Source of the DNA: Nocardioides sp. R-C-SC26
GTDB taxonomy: Bacteria; Actinomycetota; Actinomycetes; Propionibacteriales; Nocardioidaceae
Reading direction: 5' to 3'
Assembly: GCF_021246465.1 (NCBI RefSeq)
Contig: NZ_JAHRHK010000001.1
Location: 224,060 to 288,059, forward strand
Length of the DNA: 64,000 nt
Position 1 is the stretch's first letter, and each line of letters begins with the position of its first letter. Shown piece after piece: positions 54,699 to 64,000 of this stretch. The notes under the pieces are model-generated. The model was not told where the DNA came from, did not search any database, and saw only the letters and a program-made list of their open reading frames with translations. A program made the position numbers and the translations under genes.

Positions 54699-56198
54699 GT
54701 GCGCGGCTCGGCCGCGGTCGCATCGGCAGCAGCGGCGTTGGCGCTCACCGTGCTCGTGGTGGGGACCGTCCTTCTCGTCGTCTCGCCTGAACGCACCAGC
54801 GATCCTCGGGTCGCACGCACCGATCAGGGCGGTCTGCGCGCGGTGGCGGAGGACGGCATGCGCTCCTGGCGCGGCGTCCGGTTCGCGGCGCCTCCGGTGG
54901 GGGCACGACGATGGCAGCCACCGGCCGCCCCGGGAAGCTGGGACGGCGTGCGCAACGCCGACTCCTTCGGCCCCGACTGTGTGCAGCCTGATCTCTACAC
55001 CTACGGGCAACGGCGCCTGACAGCCAAGCAGGACAGCTCCGAGGACTGCCTGTTCCTCAACGTCGTGCGGCCCGACGACGACAGCACCGACCTGCCTGTC
55101 CTGGTCTGGTTCCACGGCGGAGGCTTCATCTTCGGCAACGCCGCCACCACGGCGGGCAATGCCGGCTCTCTCGCCTCGCGCGGTCTGATCGTGGTCACGG
55201 TCAACTATCGACTCGGTCTCCTCGGATTCTTCGCCCACCCGGCCCTGGACACCGACGTGGCCAACTTCGGGATCCTCGACCAGATCGCGGCCCTGGAATG
55301 GGTGCACGAGAACATCGGGTCCTTCGGCGGGGATCCGGACGCCGTCACCATCGCCGGCGCCTCCGCCGGGGCGATGTCGGTGAATGCGCTCATGTCGACC
55401 GAGCTGTCTCGTGGGCTCTTCGACAAGGCGATATCCCAGTCGGCGCCGGGGGACTGGCGGGCGCAGACGCTCGAGCAGGCACGCAAGCGGGGTGGTCGGG
55501 CCTTCCCCGACCTGGACGCGGCCCAACTGCGGGCCATGCCGGCCGAGGAGTTCCTCTCCTCCACGTTCAACGCTCTGACGGGCGACGCGCCGATCGTGGA
55601 CGCCGTCCTCCCGGTGCGAGCCGTCGACGCGTTCGCCAACGGGACAGAGGCCCCGGTGCCCTACCTGGTCGGCACCACGGCGGGGGAGTTCTCCGACGAG
55701 GAGTTCGGTCTGGCCGGCGGCGACGCGGATGCGGTGCGGGCGCGCCTGGGTGGAGACGACCACGATCGGCTGGTGCGCGCCTACCGTCGATTCGGGCCGA
55801 CGGCGTTCGAGGATCACGTGCTCGACGACCTGATGTTCACCGCGCCCGCGGTCGCCCTGGCCGCTCTGCACGACGATCGAGCCCCGACCTACCGCTACCG
55901 ATTCGCCGTCAAGGGCGCAGAGACCAGCCACGGTTCGGAGGTCGTCTACGTCTTCGACACCGTCAACGACCCTCAGCGCAAGCGGCTCTCGCGCCAGGTC
56001 TCGGCCTACTGGGCCGCCTTCGTCAAGACGGGGTCGCCCGAGGTGGACGGGCTTCCCGGATGGCCGCAGGCCAACGGCACCGAGGTGATGCTCTTCGGGC
56101 CGCGCGGGGTCCGCGGAGTGCAGGCCGACGACTGGGCGGCTCGCGTGGACCGGCTCGCGCGGATCATCCCGCTGGACGCCCCGCTCATCGATCAGTAG
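54699..56198 (+). CDS. Type-B carboxylesterase/lipase, exported
   Basis: 499 residues from GTG 54699 (GGAGG seven nt upstream; GTG 54609 and 54669 are alternatives). An N-terminal hydrophobic segment (about 8-29) acts as a signal or membrane anchor. Alpha/beta-hydrolase motifs: [12 protein letters not shown] (signature 2), VWFHGGGF (oxyanion hole), and the nucleophile serine in [12 protein letters not shown] (family usual is GESAG). A likely catalytic His is in [11 protein letters not shown]. It splits pdxS from pdxT. Substrate is an ester of unknown kind. Confidence 0.88.
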   Translation: MRGSAAVASAAAALALTVLVVGTVLLVVSPERTSDPRVARTDQGGLRAVAEDGMRSWRGVRFAAPPVGARRWQPPAAPGSWDGVRNADSFGPDCVQPDLYTYGQRRLTAKQDSSEDCLFLNVVRPDDDSTDLPVLVWFHGGGFIFGNAATTAGNAGSLASRGLIVVTVNYRLGLLGFFAHPALDTDVANFGILDQIAALEWVHENIGSFGGDPDAVTIAGASAGAMSVNALMSTELSRGLFDKAISQSAPGDWRAQTLEQARKRGGRAFPDLDAAQLRAMPAEEFLSSTFNALTGDAPIVDAVLPVRAVDAFANGTEAPVPYLVGTTAGEFSDEEFGLAGGDADAVRARLGGDDHDRLVRAYRRFGPTAFEDHVLDDLMFTAPAVALAALHDDRAPTYRYRFAVKGAETSHGSEVVYVFDTVNDPQRKRLSRQVSAYWAAFVKTGSPEVDGLPGWPQANGTEVMLFGPRGVRGVQADDWAARVDRLARIIPLDAPLIDQ

Positions 56199-56207
56199 CA
56201 GGTTCCG

Positions 56208-56213
56208 TACGAT
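56208..56213 (+). promoter_or_regulatory. -10-like motif before pdxT
   Basis: TACGAT eight nt before GTG 56222. Would let pdxT be transcribed separately from the esterase. Confidence 0.5.
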
Positions 56214-56221
56214 CCGGGGCC

Positions 56222-56905
56222 GTGACACCTCACTCCTCGCAGAGCCCTCCGCTGGTCGGGGTCCTGGCGTTGCAGGGCGATGTGCGCGAGCACCTCGCCG
56301 CCCTGCGCGCCAGCGGCGTCGACGCCGTCGCCGTCCGCCGGCCCGAGGAGCTCGACCGGTGCGACGCTCTCGTGCTGCCCGGTGGAGAGTCGACGACGAT
56401 CGCGAAGCTGGCTCGCATCTTCGAGCTCGTCGAGCCGATCCGGGCGCGGATCGCCGCCGGCATGCCGGTCTTCGGCACGTGCGCCGGGATGATCCTGCTC
56501 GCCGATCGCATCGAGGACGGCGTGGTGGGCCAGGAGACCTTCGGGGGCCTGGACATCACCGTGCGGCGCAACGCGTTCGGCCGGCAGGTCGACTCCTTCG
56601 AGGGTCCGGTGCACGTCCGGGGCATCGCCGAGCCGGTCCACGGAGTCTTCATCCGGGCCCCCTGGGTGGAGGAGATCGGCCCTGACGTGGAGGTCCTCGC
56701 GCGGGTGTCGTCGTCCGGTGGTGCCGGAGCGGCCGCGGTCCCGGGCGAGGCCGGTGCCGAGGCCAGTAGAATCGTGGCCGTCCGTCAGGGCCGTGTCATC
56801 GCGACGTCGTTCCACCCCGAGGTGGGCGACGACCACCGGGTCCACGATCTGTTCGTCGATCTGGTGCGCCGAGACCTCGGCCGAACCTCCGCGGATCGCA
56901 CGTAG
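56222..56905 (+). CDS. pdxT: Pyridoxal 5'-phosphate synthase glutaminase subunit PdxT
   Basis: 227 residues from GTG 56222. Hydrolyses glutamine and channels ammonia to PdxS. Class I amidotransferase triad: Cys in [12 protein letters not shown], His and Glu in [25 protein letters not shown] and [12 protein letters not shown] are diagnostic. A short Gly/Ala-rich insertion (about 165-180, [16 protein letters not shown]) is a variable loop. It precedes yebC by 11 nt. Confidence 0.96.
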   Translation: MTPHSSQSPPLVGVLALQGDVREHLAALRASGVDAVAVRRPEELDRCDALVLPGGESTTIAKLARIFELVEPIRARIAAGMPVFGTCAGMILLADRIEDGVVGQETFGGLDITVRRNAFGRQVDSFEGPVHVRGIAEPVHGVFIRAPWVEEIGPDVEVLARVSSSGGAGAAAVPGEAGAEASRIVAVRQGRVIATSFHPEVGDDHRVHDLFVDLVRRDLGRTSADRT

Positions 56906-56916
56906 GGAAGGAACGC

Positions 56917-57681
56917 ATGTCCGGGCACTCCAAGTGGGCGACCACCAAGCACAAGAAGGCCGCGATCGACGCCAAGCGCGGCAAGATGTTCGCGAAGCTG
57001 ATCAAGAACATCGAGGTCGCGGCACGGATGGGTGGCGGTGATCCGACGGGCAACCCGACGCTCTACGACGCGATCCAGAAGGCGAAGAAGTCCTCGGTCC
57101 CCAACGACAACATCGACCGCGCGGTCAAGCGCGGCTCCGGTGCCGAGGTCGGCGGTGCCGACTACCAGACGATCATGTACGAGGGTTATGGCCCCGGTGG
57201 TGTCGCGATGCTGATCGAGTGCCTGACCGACAACAAGAACCGGGCGGCCATGGAGGTGCGCACGGCGATGTCTCGCAACGGTGGCTCGCTGGCCGACCCC
57301 GGTTCGGTCTCGTTCCTCTTCCACCGCAAGGGCGTCGTCGTCGTCCCGGTGGAGCAGGAGGCTCGCTCCGTCAGTGAGGACGACGTGCTGGAGGCCACGT
57401 TGGAGGCCGGCGCCGACGAGGTCAACGACCTCGGCGGGGCGCTCGAGGTGGTCTCCGAGCCGGGCGACCTGGTGGCCGTGCGCTCGGCGTTGCAGGCCGC
57501 GGGCATCGACTATGACTCCGCCGAGGCGTCGTTCGTGCCGGACAACAAGGTCGAGCTCGAGGAGGACGGCGCGGCGAAGCTCTTCAAGCTCGTCGACGTT
57601 CTCGAGGATCTCGACGACGTCCAGAACATCTTCGCCAACCACGAGGTCTCCGACGAGGTCATGGCGGCTCTCGACGAGTAG
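56917..57681 (+). CDS. YebC/PmpR-family regulator
   Basis: 254 residues from ATG 56917, with GGAAGGAA upstream. [39 protein letters not shown] and [10 protein letters not shown] are hallmarks. YebC proteins act as transcriptional regulators in some bacteria and more recently as ribosome-associated factors that help translate difficult sequences. The pdxT-yebC-ruvCAB order is conserved. A perfect 18-nt palindrome (57681-57698) overlaps the stop codon and may terminate transcription. Confidence 0.95.
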   Translation: MSGHSKWATTKHKKAAIDAKRGKMFAKLIKNIEVAARMGGGDPTGNPTLYDAIQKAKKSSVPNDNIDRAVKRGSGAEVGGADYQTIMYEGYGPGGVAMLIECLTDNKNRAAMEVRTAMSRNGGSLADPGSVSFLFHRKGVVVVPVEQEARSVSEDDVLEATLEAGADEVNDLGGALEVVSEPGDLVAVRSALQAAGIDYDSAEASFVPDNKVELEEDGAAKLFKLVDVLEDLDDVQNIFANHEVSDEVMAALDE

Positions 57682-57698
57682 GAGATCGCGCGATCTCC
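57681..57698. repeat. 18-nt perfect palindrome at the yebC stop
   Basis: GGAGATCGCGCGATCTCC, fully self-complementary, sharing the last base of the yebC stop codon. As RNA it would form a short hairpin; possible weak terminator. Confidence 0.5.
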
Positions 57699-57755
57699 AC
57701 GGCCGCGTCGGGAGCGGCGCCCGCGTGTCGTTCGGCCGCCGTCGGCGAGGCTCGC

Positions 57756-57781
57756 TACGGTGATCTCCGAACACATGTTCG
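57756..57781 (+). promoter_or_regulatory. -10 element and LexA (SOS) box of ruvCAB
   Basis: TACGGT (57756-57761) is followed 6 nt later by CGAACACATGTTCG (57768-57781), a perfect SOS box. Bound LexA would cover the transcription start. ruvC begins at 57800. Confidence 0.92.
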
Positions 57782-57799
57782 GATGACGAGGGGGCCCGT

Positions 57800-58321
57800 G
57801 TGCGTGTGCTGGGGATCGATCCAGGTCTGACCCGGTGCGGTCTGGGGGTCGTCGAGGGCGACGTCGGGCGCCCGCTGAGCCTGATCGACGTCAACGTGAT
57901 CCGCACCTCGGCGCACCTCCCGGTGGCCGAGCGACTGGTCAGCATCGAGCGCGGTGTCGATGCCTGGATCGAGGAGCACGCGCCTGACGCGGTCGCCGTC
58001 GAGCGGGTCTTCGCGCGATCCGACTCCAGCACGATCATGGGCACGGCGCAGGCCAGCGGCATCGCGTTGGTGTGTGCCGCGCGGCGTGGTCTGCCGGTCG
58101 CTCTCCACACTCCGAGCGAGGTCAAGGCCGCCGTCTCGGGCAACGGCCGGGCTGACAAGGCACAGGTCGGCGCGATGATCACGCGCATCCTGCGACTCAG
58201 CGCGCCCCCGAAACCGGCGGATGCCGCTGACGCGCTCGCCTTGGCCATCACCCACATCTGGCGCGGCGGCGCGCAGGCCAGGATCGACGCCGCGGTGCTC
58301 GCGGCCGGGAGGAAGCGATGA
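57800..58321 (+). CDS. ruvC: Holliday junction resolvase RuvC
   Basis: 173 residues from GTG 57800. Cleaves Holliday junctions as a dimer. [12 protein letters not shown] carries the first catalytic Asp; AVERVF the Glu; and [12 protein letters not shown] the C-terminal Asp pair. A GAGGGGG site lies just upstream. Controlled by the LexA box 19 nt before the start. The stop overlaps ruvA (ATGA). Confidence 0.97.
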   Translation: MRVLGIDPGLTRCGLGVVEGDVGRPLSLIDVNVIRTSAHLPVAERLVSIERGVDAWIEEHAPDAVAVERVFARSDSSTIMGTAQASGIALVCAARRGLPVALHTPSEVKAAVSGNGRADKAQVGAMITRILRLSAPPKPADAADALALAITHIWRGGAQARIDAAVLAAGRKR

Positions 58322-58920
58322 TCGCCTACGTCCGGGGTCAGGTCGCGTCGCTGGGCATCACCAGCGCGGTGGTCGACGTCGGCGGCGTCGGGCTGGAAGT
58401 GCTCTGCTCGCCCGGGACGCTCGCCTCGCTGCGTCGCGGGCAGGACGCCGTGCTGCCGACGAGCATGGTCGTGCGCGAGGACTCCCTGACGCTCTACGGC
58501 TTCGTCGACGACGACGAGAGGGCCGTGTTCGAACTGGTGCAGACCGCCTCGGGCGTCGGGCCGAAGGTCGCGCAGGCGATCACCGCGGTCCTCTCGCCCG
58601 ATGAGGTGCGCCGCGCCATCAGTACCGACGACGTGAAGACGCTCACCCGAGTGCCCGGCATCGGGCAGAAGGGCGCCCAGCGGATCATCTTGGAACTGAA
58701 GGACCGGATCGGCCCCGCACTGGGCACGGCCTCCGTCGGCGGCCCGGCAGTCCCGGCCGCGGCGTCGTGGCGCGATCAGGTCCATCAAGGGCTGGTCGGC
58801 CTGGGCTGGTCGGTCAAGGATGCCGAGCGTGCCATCGAGACCGTGGCCCCGCAGGCCGGTGACGAGGCGAATGTGGCCCTGCTGCTGCGTGCGGCCCTGC
58901 AGTCGTTGAGCAAGGGATAA
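58318..58920 (+). CDS. ruvA: Holliday junction DNA helicase subunit RuvA
   Basis: 200 residues from ATG 58318, overlapping ruvC by 4 nt. Binds the junction as a tetramer and loads RuvB. OB-fold N-terminus, two HhH motifs ([14 protein letters not shown] and [14 protein letters not shown]), and a C-terminal RuvB-contacting domain (about 150-200). Confidence 0.96.
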   Translation: MIAYVRGQVASLGITSAVVDVGGVGLEVLCSPGTLASLRRGQDAVLPTSMVVREDSLTLYGFVDDDERAVFELVQTASGVGPKVAQAITAVLSPDEVRRAISTDDVKTLTRVPGIGQKGAQRIILELKDRIGPALGTASVGGPAVPAAASWRDQVHQGLVGLGWSVKDAERAIETVAPQAGDEANVALLLRAALQSLSKG

Positions 58921-58932
58921 GAGGCCCTCACC

Positions 58933-59997
58933 ATGCACGAGGACGATCTGGAACTCGCCGAGTCGCAGCATCTGCGATCGCTCACCGTCGCCGAGGCGGA
59001 CGGCGACGAACGCGCCGTCGAGGCGGCTTTGCGACCGCGCACCCTCGACGAGGTGGTTGGCCAGGTCCGCGTCCGCGAGCAGCTCGGCCTTGTGCTGGAG
59101 GCGGCCCGCGGTCGCGGCCGCGCTCCCGATCACGTGCTGCTCTCCGGCCCCCCGGGGTTGGGCAAGACCACGCTCGCGATGATCATCGCCGCAGAGATGG
59201 CCACCCCCCTACGGCTCACGAGTGGGCCTGCGATCACCCACGCGGGCGATCTCGCGGCGATCCTGAGTGGGCTCAACGAGGGCGACGTCCTGTTCGTCGA
59301 CGAGATCCACCGCATGTCGCGGCCGGCCGAGGAGATGCTCTACCTCGCGATGGAGGACTTCCGGGTCGACGTCGTCATCGGCAAGGGCCCTGGGGCGACC
59401 GCGATCCCGCTCGAGCTGCCGCCGTTCACGCTCGTCGGAGCCACGACCCGCGCCGGGTTGCTGCCCAGCCCGCTCCGCGACCGGTTCGGCTTCACCGGGC
59501 ACCTGGACTTCTACGAGCCCGCTGAGCTCGACTCCATCATCAAGCGCTCGGCTCAGTTGCTCGGAGTGAGCATCACCGACGACGGCGCAGCCGAGATCGC
59601 CTCCCGCTCCCGCGGGACCCCGCGCATCGCCAACCGGCTGCTGCGTCGGGTGCGGGACTTCGCCCAGGTCCGCGCCGACGGCGTGGTGGACCACGACGTC
59701 GCGATCCGCACCTTGGAGCTCTACGAGGTCGACGAGCTCGGGCTGGACAGGCTCGACCGTGCGGTCGTCGAGGTGCTCTGCCACCGGTTCGGCGGCGGTC
59801 CGGTCGGTCTGTCGACACTCGCTGTCGCGGTGGGGGAGGAACGTGAGACGGTCGAGGAGGTCGCCGAGCCCTTCCTCGTGCGCATCGGCTTCCTGTCCCG
59901 TACTCCTCGTGGCCGGGTCGCGACCCCTGCCGCGTGGCGGCACCTCGGCCTCGCCGCTCCGCCGTCCGGCGCCGCTGAGCCTCCTCTGTTCGACTGA
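58933..59997 (+). CDS. ruvB: Holliday junction branch migration ATPase RuvB
   Basis: 354 residues from ATG 58933. AAA+ motor: Walker [12 protein letters not shown] (about residue 73), Walker [10 protein letters not shown], sensor 1 ATTRAGLL, arginine finger in PLRDRFGF, and a C-terminal winged helix. Third gene of the ruvCAB operon, 12 nt after ruvA. Confidence 0.97.
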   Translation: MHEDDLELAESQHLRSLTVAEADGDERAVEAALRPRTLDEVVGQVRVREQLGLVLEAARGRGRAPDHVLLSGPPGLGKTTLAMIIAAEMATPLRLTSGPAITHAGDLAAILSGLNEGDVLFVDEIHRMSRPAEEMLYLAMEDFRVDVVIGKGPGATAIPLELPPFTLVGATTRAGLLPSPLRDRFGFTGHLDFYEPAELDSIIKRSAQLLGVSITDDGAAEIASRSRGTPRIANRLLRRVRDFAQVRADGVVDHDVAIRTLELYEVDELGLDRLDRAVVEVLCHRFGGGPVGLSTLAVAVGEERETVEEVAEPFLVRIGFLSRTPRGRVATPAAWRHLGLAAPPSGAAEPPLFD

Positions 59998-60052
59998 CGT
60001 GGCTCCCGCGCCCACGGGCAGCGGGATTCGTGGTGCGGCACACCCCCGTGGC

Positions 60053-60058
60053 TACACT
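60053..60058 (+). promoter_or_regulatory. -10-like motif upstream of yajC
   Basis: TACACT, 70 nt before the yajC start in the 131-nt gap after ruvB. The -35 region is not distinctive. Confidence 0.4.
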
Positions 60059-60128
60059 GGCCCGTCGGTCGACCCGAGCGCGGGTTCGTTCCGTCCTGCT
60101 CGCATGTCGTCGCCCGAAAGGTCTTGTC

Positions 60129-60470
60129 GTGGAGTTCCTGCCCCTGGTGGCGATCGCACTCCTGTTCTGGTTCCTCATCATCCGCCCGGCCTCGAAGCGC
60201 CAGAAGGCGCAGCTGCAGATGCAGTCGGCGATCGCCGTGGGTGACCAGGTCGTCCTGACCAGTGGTTTCTTCGGCATCGTCAGGGTCCTGGCCGACGACC
60301 GCGTCGACATCGAGCTCGGTCCGGGAACCACCGTGACCGTGGCTCGCGCTGCGATCGGCAGCGTCGTGCCCAGCAACGATTCCGAAAACGACTCCGAGTT
60401 CGAGACCGCCGACGATGTCGAGCGGCCCATCGGCGAGCCCACATCCACCGACGAGCGGGGAGACGCCTGA
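60129..60470 (+). CDS. yajC: Preprotein translocase subunit YajC
   Basis: 113 residues from GTG 60129, matching the usual short N-terminus (MEFLPLVAIALLFWFLIIRP) with one membrane helix. VGDQVVLTSGFFGIV is the conserved cytosolic motif. Works with SecD and SecF, whose genes follow. The acidic tail is variable. Confidence 0.93.
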   Translation: MEFLPLVAIALLFWFLIIRPASKRQKAQLQMQSAIAVGDQVVLTSGFFGIVRVLADDRVDIELGPGTTVTVARAAIGSVVPSNDSENDSEFETADDVERPIGEPTSTDERGDA

Positions 60471-60471
60471 G

Positions 60472-62328
60472 ATGGCCCGCAAGCAGTACCGACCCGGGCG
60501 CATCCTGATCGCCTTCTTGGTCGGCACCGGAATCCTCTACGGCCTCGTGGCCCTGGCCGGCTCCTGGAAGCCCGAGCTCGGGCTCGATCTCCAGGGCGGC
60601 ACGCGGATCACGCTCGTCGCGAAGGGCAACCCGAGCGGGGACAGCCTCGCCGAGGCGCGGTCGATCATCGATCAGCGCGTCAACGGCTCGGGCGTGACCG
60701 AGGCCGAGGTGATGACCCAGGGCGGCGACATCATCGTCGTGGAGATCCCTGGTCGTACCCGCCGCGACCTGGTCGAGACCGTCGAGCGGCAGGCTCAGCT
60801 CCGGTTCCGCCTCGTCGCCTGCTCTGAGGGCAGCGGCCAGCCGTGTACCCCTGGCAGCGGAGCGGCGCCAAGCCCGGACGGTCAGCTGGAGATCCCGGGC
60901 ACCGACGACGCCGTCATCACGCCCCAGCCGGACGCCACGTCGCCCGCCGGGCAGGGCGATGGGCAGGGCAGTGGACAGGGCAACGGCGCGAGCGATGGAG
61001 CCGACAACGGCACCAACAACCGCGTGGCACCGTCCTACGCCGCGCCGAGCGACGGGCCGTCCGGAACACCGTCGCCCACCCCGAGTGGCGGTACCGGCAC
61101 CCCGGACGCCACTCCCACCGACTCCGCGACCGACGCGCCCCAGGGCGACACCGTCGACGAGAGCGCTGTCGCGCCGCTGGCGAAGGAACTCGCCTGGGTT
61201 CGTGGCGGCTTCACCCAGGCCGACGTCGAGCTCTACAACTCCTACACCTGCGGTGAGGACGGCACGCTGCTGAACGCGGCCGACGGCACCCCGGCCACAC
61301 TCGCCGACAATCCGCTCAAGGCTCTCGTCGCGTGCTCGCCCCCCGAAGCGGCACAGGGCCGTAACCCGGCGGTTCCCTCGCTGAAGTACCTGCTCTCCAA
61401 GTCGATCATCGCCGGAACCGACCTCGACAGTGCCGACTACGGCATCCCGCAGAACGAGGTCTCCTACGTCGTCACGCTGAACATCGGCGGCGAGGGTCGC
61501 AAGGTGTTCGCCCAGGCGTCGACCGATCTGGTCGCCAACGAAGAGCAGTTCGCGATCGTGCTCGACGGCTCGGTCATCTCCGCGCCGACGTTCACCAGTC
61601 GCATCCCCGACGGCAACGCCCAGATCACGGGCAACTTCAGCGAGTCCTCGGCCAAGAGCCTGGCGACCAGCCTGAAGTTCGGCGCACTGCCGATCTCGTT
61701 CGACGAGCCCTCCACCGAGACGATCGGCCCCTCGCTCGCCGGTGACCAGCTCACGGCCGGTCTGACGGCGGGTGGTTTCGGCCTCGTGCTCGTGCTGATC
61801 TACTGCCTGCTCTACTACCGGGGCCTCGGCACCGTCGTCGTCGCCTCCCTCCTGGCAGCAGGAGCGGTGAACTATGCGTTGGTCCTGCTGCTCAGCGAGA
61901 CCGCCGGGTTCACCCTGACGCTGCCGGGTATCGCGGGCCTCATCATCGCCATCGGTGTCACCGCCGACTCCTTCATCATCTTCTTCGAACGTATCCGCGA
62001 CGAGATGCGCGAGGGCAAGTCGATGCGCGTCGCGGTGGAGACGGGCTGGAAGCGCGCCAAGGTCACCCGACTCGCGGCGCAGGTCGTCTCGTTGCTCTCG
62101 GCGGCGGTGCTCTACATCTTCGCCACCGGGGCCGTGAAGGGCTTCGGTTTCGCACTCGGCCTGACCACGATCGTCGACCTCGCGATCCTCTTCTGGTTCA
62201 CCAAGCCGATGGTCTCGTGGCTGGCACGGTTCAAGTTCTTCAACAGCGGTCATCGACTGTCGGGTCTGAGTCCGAGCACGCTCGGCATCGACGGCCCGGT
62301 CGCGAGCACCGTCGGAGGTAAGGCCTGA
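60472..62328 (+). CDS. secD: Protein translocase subunit SecD
   Basis: 618 residues from ATG 60472, 1 nt after yajC. Uses proton flow to complete protein export. PELGLDLQGGTRITL opens the first periplasmic region; the C-terminal half has five helices with IAIGVTADSFIIFFERIRDE (motif with the proton-path Asp). Between about residues 145 and 227 is a long disordered Gly/Ser/Thr/Pro-rich insert (for example GQGDGQGSGQGNGASDG) located in the periplasmic part. Start ATG of secF overlaps the stop. Confidence 0.96.
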   Translation: MARKQYRPGRILIAFLVGTGILYGLVALAGSWKPELGLDLQGGTRITLVAKGNPSGDSLAEARSIIDQRVNGSGVTEAEVMTQGGDIIVVEIPGRTRRDLVETVERQAQLRFRLVACSEGSGQPCTPGSGAAPSPDGQLEIPGTDDAVITPQPDATSPAGQGDGQGSGQGNGASDGADNGTNNRVAPSYAAPSDGPSGTPSPTPSGGTGTPDATPTDSATDAPQGDTVDESAVAPLAKELAWVRGGFTQADVELYNSYTCGEDGTLLNAADGTPATLADNPLKALVACSPPEAAQGRNPAVPSLKYLLSKSIIAGTDLDSADYGIPQNEVSYVVTLNIGGEGRKVFAQASTDLVANEEQFAIVLDGSVISAPTFTSRIPDGNAQITGNFSESSAKSLATSLKFGALPISFDEPSTETIGPSLAGDQLTAGLTAGGFGLVLVLIYCLLYYRGLGTVVVASLLAAGAVNYALVLLLSETAGFTLTLPGIAGLIIAIGVTADSFIIFFERIRDEMREGKSMRVAVETGWKRAKVTRLAAQVVSLLSAAVLYIFATGAVKGFGFALGLTTIVDLAILFWFTKPMVSWLARFKFFNSGHRLSGLSPSTLGIDGPVASTVGGKA

Positions 62329-63578
62329 TGGGCAAGTTCTCCCGGATCGGCAACGAGCTCTACAACGGCCGTCGCTCGTTCGACTTCGTCAGCAAGCGCG
62401 GCCTCTGGTACGCGATCAGCACGGTGCTCGTGGTGCTCTCCTTCGGTGCGATCTTCATCAAGGGGCTGAACTTCGGTATCGAGTTCACCGGCGGTACGCA
62501 GTACCGCGTCCCGGTGTCCGCGGCTCAGAACAACCAGGAGACCGCCGACCAGTTGCGTGAGGCCGTGGCCAACGCGGGGGTCGCAGAGGCGGAGTCTCCG
62601 ACCGTGACCACCGCCGGCGGTTCGCTGCTCCTGCAGGTCGAGGAGATGACGAGCGAAGAGGCCGACCAGATCACCGACGCGATCCTGACCGTGGTCGATG
62701 TCCCTCGTGACGACATCGCACAGAGCGAGATCGGCGCTAGCTGGGGTGAGGAGGTGGCCAAGCGCGCGGTGATCGGTGTCGCCGTCTTCCTCGTCCTGGT
62801 GCTGATCTTCATCGGCTTCTACTTCCGCGAATGGAAGATGTCGATCGCGGCCTTCGTCGCGCTCTTCCACGACGTCGTCATCACGATGGGCGTCTATGCG
62901 CTCTCCGGGTTCCAGGTCACGCCCTCGGCGGTCACCGGCCTGCTCGCGATCCTCGGCTTCTCCCTCTACGACACCGTCGTGGTGTTCGACAAGGTGCGTG
63001 AGAACACCGCGGCGATGCGTACGAACCGCCAGACGTACGCGCAGGCCTCGAACCTGGCCGTCAACCAGACGCTGGTCCGCTCGATCAACACCGGCATCGT
63101 CGCGCTGATCCCGATCGGCGCGATCCTGTGGGTCAGCGCCGTACAGCTCGGTGCGAGCTCGTTGCAGGACCTTGCGCTCTCCCAGTTCGTCGGTATGGCC
63201 GTGGGCGTCTACTCCTCGGTGTTCCTCGCGCCGCGTGTGCTCGTGCACATGAAGGCGGGCGAGGACGAGGTCAAGCTCGCGGAGCGCCGGGCCAAGGCGC
63301 GCGAGCGTGCCCAGGCCGATCGCTACGCGGCGGTCCCCGTCTTCACCGACGACATGGCCGTGGAGGCCGACGTCGACGACCCGGACGGATTCGCCGACGG
63401 TGAGGACGAGGACTCCCCGCGCAGAGGCGGCGGATCCTTCGTGGCACCGGGCCGACGCGACGAGGCGACGGGTCGTGGCCGGACGGTGCCGGAGGCGCGT
63501 GGCCCGATCGGCATGAGCAACAGCGCCGGCCGTCAGCAGCCGAGCCGCCAGACGCGGTCCAAGCGCGGCAAGAAGTAG
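62328..63578 (+). CDS. secF: Protein translocase subunit SecF
   Basis: 416 residues from ATG 62328. Six helices; [15 protein letters not shown] near the start and [17 protein letters not shown] in TM4-5 are typical. The C-terminal 100 residues are a charged, disordered cytosolic tail (about 310-416) ending RSKRGKK, as in other actinobacterial SecF proteins. Confidence 0.96.
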   Translation: MGKFSRIGNELYNGRRSFDFVSKRGLWYAISTVLVVLSFGAIFIKGLNFGIEFTGGTQYRVPVSAAQNNQETADQLREAVANAGVAEAESPTVTTAGGSLLLQVEEMTSEEADQITDAILTVVDVPRDDIAQSEIGASWGEEVAKRAVIGVAVFLVLVLIFIGFYFREWKMSIAAFVALFHDVVITMGVYALSGFQVTPSAVTGLLAILGFSLYDTVVVFDKVRENTAAMRTNRQTYAQASNLAVNQTLVRSINTGIVALIPIGAILWVSAVQLGASSLQDLALSQFVGMAVGVYSSVFLAPRVLVHMKAGEDEVKLAERRAKARERAQADRYAAVPVFTDDMAVEADVDDPDGFADGEDEDSPRRGGGSFVAPGRRDEATGRGRTVPEARGPIGMSNSAGRQQPSRQTRSKRGKK

Positions 63579-63606
63579 TCGGGATGCTGCTGAGCGCGAG
63601 CAGCAG

Positions 63607-64000
63607 GTGAGCACGGCGGGTGGTGGCACCCCGACGGTCGAACCCGACGTTCGGGCCACCCTGCGACGGCTGCTGGTCGATGTCGTGGACTATCCCGAGC
63701 CGGGGATCATCTTCAAGGACATCACACCGCTCCTCGGCGATCCCGCAGGGTTCGCCGAGGTCGTCGAGTCGCTCGCCGTCGCGGGCGTGGAGTCCGCGGG
63801 GGAGGTCGACGTCGTGGTGGGGATGGAGGCACGCGGGTTCATCCTCGCCGCCCCGATCGCCCTGCACCTCGGTGTCGGGTTCGTGCCGGTGCGCAAGGCG
63901 GGCAAGCTTCCGCGTGAGACCCATGCTGTCTCCTACGACCTGGAGTACGGCGCGGCGACGTTGGAGGTCCACCGCGACGCCATCGCCCCGGGGCAACGGG
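63607..64000 (+). CDS. apt: Adenine phosphoribosyltransferase (3' truncated by window edge)
   Basis: 131 residues visible from GTG 63607, frame still open at the window end. Converts adenine plus PRPP to [18 protein letters not shown] and [18 protein letters not shown] are diagnostic of Apt; the PRPP loop is beyond the window. It follows secF by 28 nt, in the order secD-secF-apt seen in many Actinobacteria, where relA comes next. Confidence 0.94.
   Translation, partial: MSTAGGGTPTVEPDVRATLRRLLVDVVDYPEPGIIFKDITPLLGDPAGFAEVVESLAVAGVESAGEVDVVVGMEARGFILAAPIALHLGVGFVPVRKAGKLPRETHAVSYDLEYGAATLEVHRDAIAPGQR

Noticed and set aside
57739..57761. CCGTCGGCG-N8-TACGGT before ruvC as a second RecA-NDp promoter
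   Set aside because: Only 6 of 9 upstream positions match; the -10 and LexA box already explain control. Not excluded, but too weak.
56785..59133. Minus-strand ORF of 782 residues
   Set aside because: Antisense of yebC-ruvCA.

Overview
This 64 kb window is a high-GC actinobacterial chromosome segment. Gene order and gene families point to the Propionibacteriales, most likely Nocardioidaceae (Nocardioides/Aeromicrobium-like); this assignment is inference from synteny and protein style. The gene order partly matches two blocks of the Mycobacterium tuberculosis chromosome: ftsK-pgsA-clgR-recA-recX, and thrS-HIT-pgsA-pdxS-pdxT-yebC-ruvCAB-yajC-secDF-apt. No rRNA, prophage, insertion sequence, integron or CRISPR array was seen. 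The content is mostly chromosomal core with several accessory insertions.

Layout. 1-5.2 kb: end of ftsK, a RodZ-like HTH membrane protein, rimO and pgsA, tightly packed. 5.3-10.3 kb: two large secreted enzymes, a UshA-like 5'-nucleotidase and an ExeM/NucH nuclease, where related genomes often carry cinA; then clgR. 10.9-18.7 kb: nei2 and lhr (minus strand), divergent from an Eco57I-like N6-adenine methyltransferase and an HNH protein. 18.7-22.6 kb: cobalamin adenosyltransferase, STAS protein, a 700-residue secreted beta-helix protein and a TPR protein. 22.7-27.1 kb: recA under two damage-response signals, recX with an apparent frameshift in poly-C, a phosphoribosyltransferase, and a PPK2 / HipA-like kinase / DUF3037 cluster ending in twin 32-nt palindromes. 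27.1-30.8 kb: sulfate assimilation operon (leader peptide, nirA, zinc-ribbon protein, cysH, chelatase). 31-41.6 kb: secreted Gly-rich protein, glyA, a CitA/DcuS-type two-component system facing a dicarboxylate transporter across a perfect palindrome, BrkB, K+ channel, BASS transporter, TM2 protein. 42.5-46.3 kb: four tRNA genes, pabC, HNH lipoprotein, GH16-like secreted protein. 46.4-64 kb: thrS, a PPOX protein, an AurF-like diiron oxygenase / FprB / TetR set, then HIT, CDP-alcohol transferase, pdxS, carboxylesterase, pdxT, yebC, ruvCAB, yajC, secD, secF and the start of apt.

How genes work together. DNA repair is a recurring theme: recA and ruvC have LexA-type boxes, recA also has a PafBC-type promoter, and lhr-nei2 overlap. 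The nuclease and nucleotidase could together scavenge phosphate and nucleosides from extracellular DNA. The sulfur genes form one operon behind a conserved-looking leader peptide. Several genes carry a TAnnnT motif 6-8 nt before the start codon, as expected for leaderless transcripts.

The most interesting unexplained elements are the family of 32-nt palindromes with identical 12-nt arms and different 8-nt loops, the HipA-like kinase/DUF3037 pair, the recX frameshift, and several uncharacterised palindromic operators.
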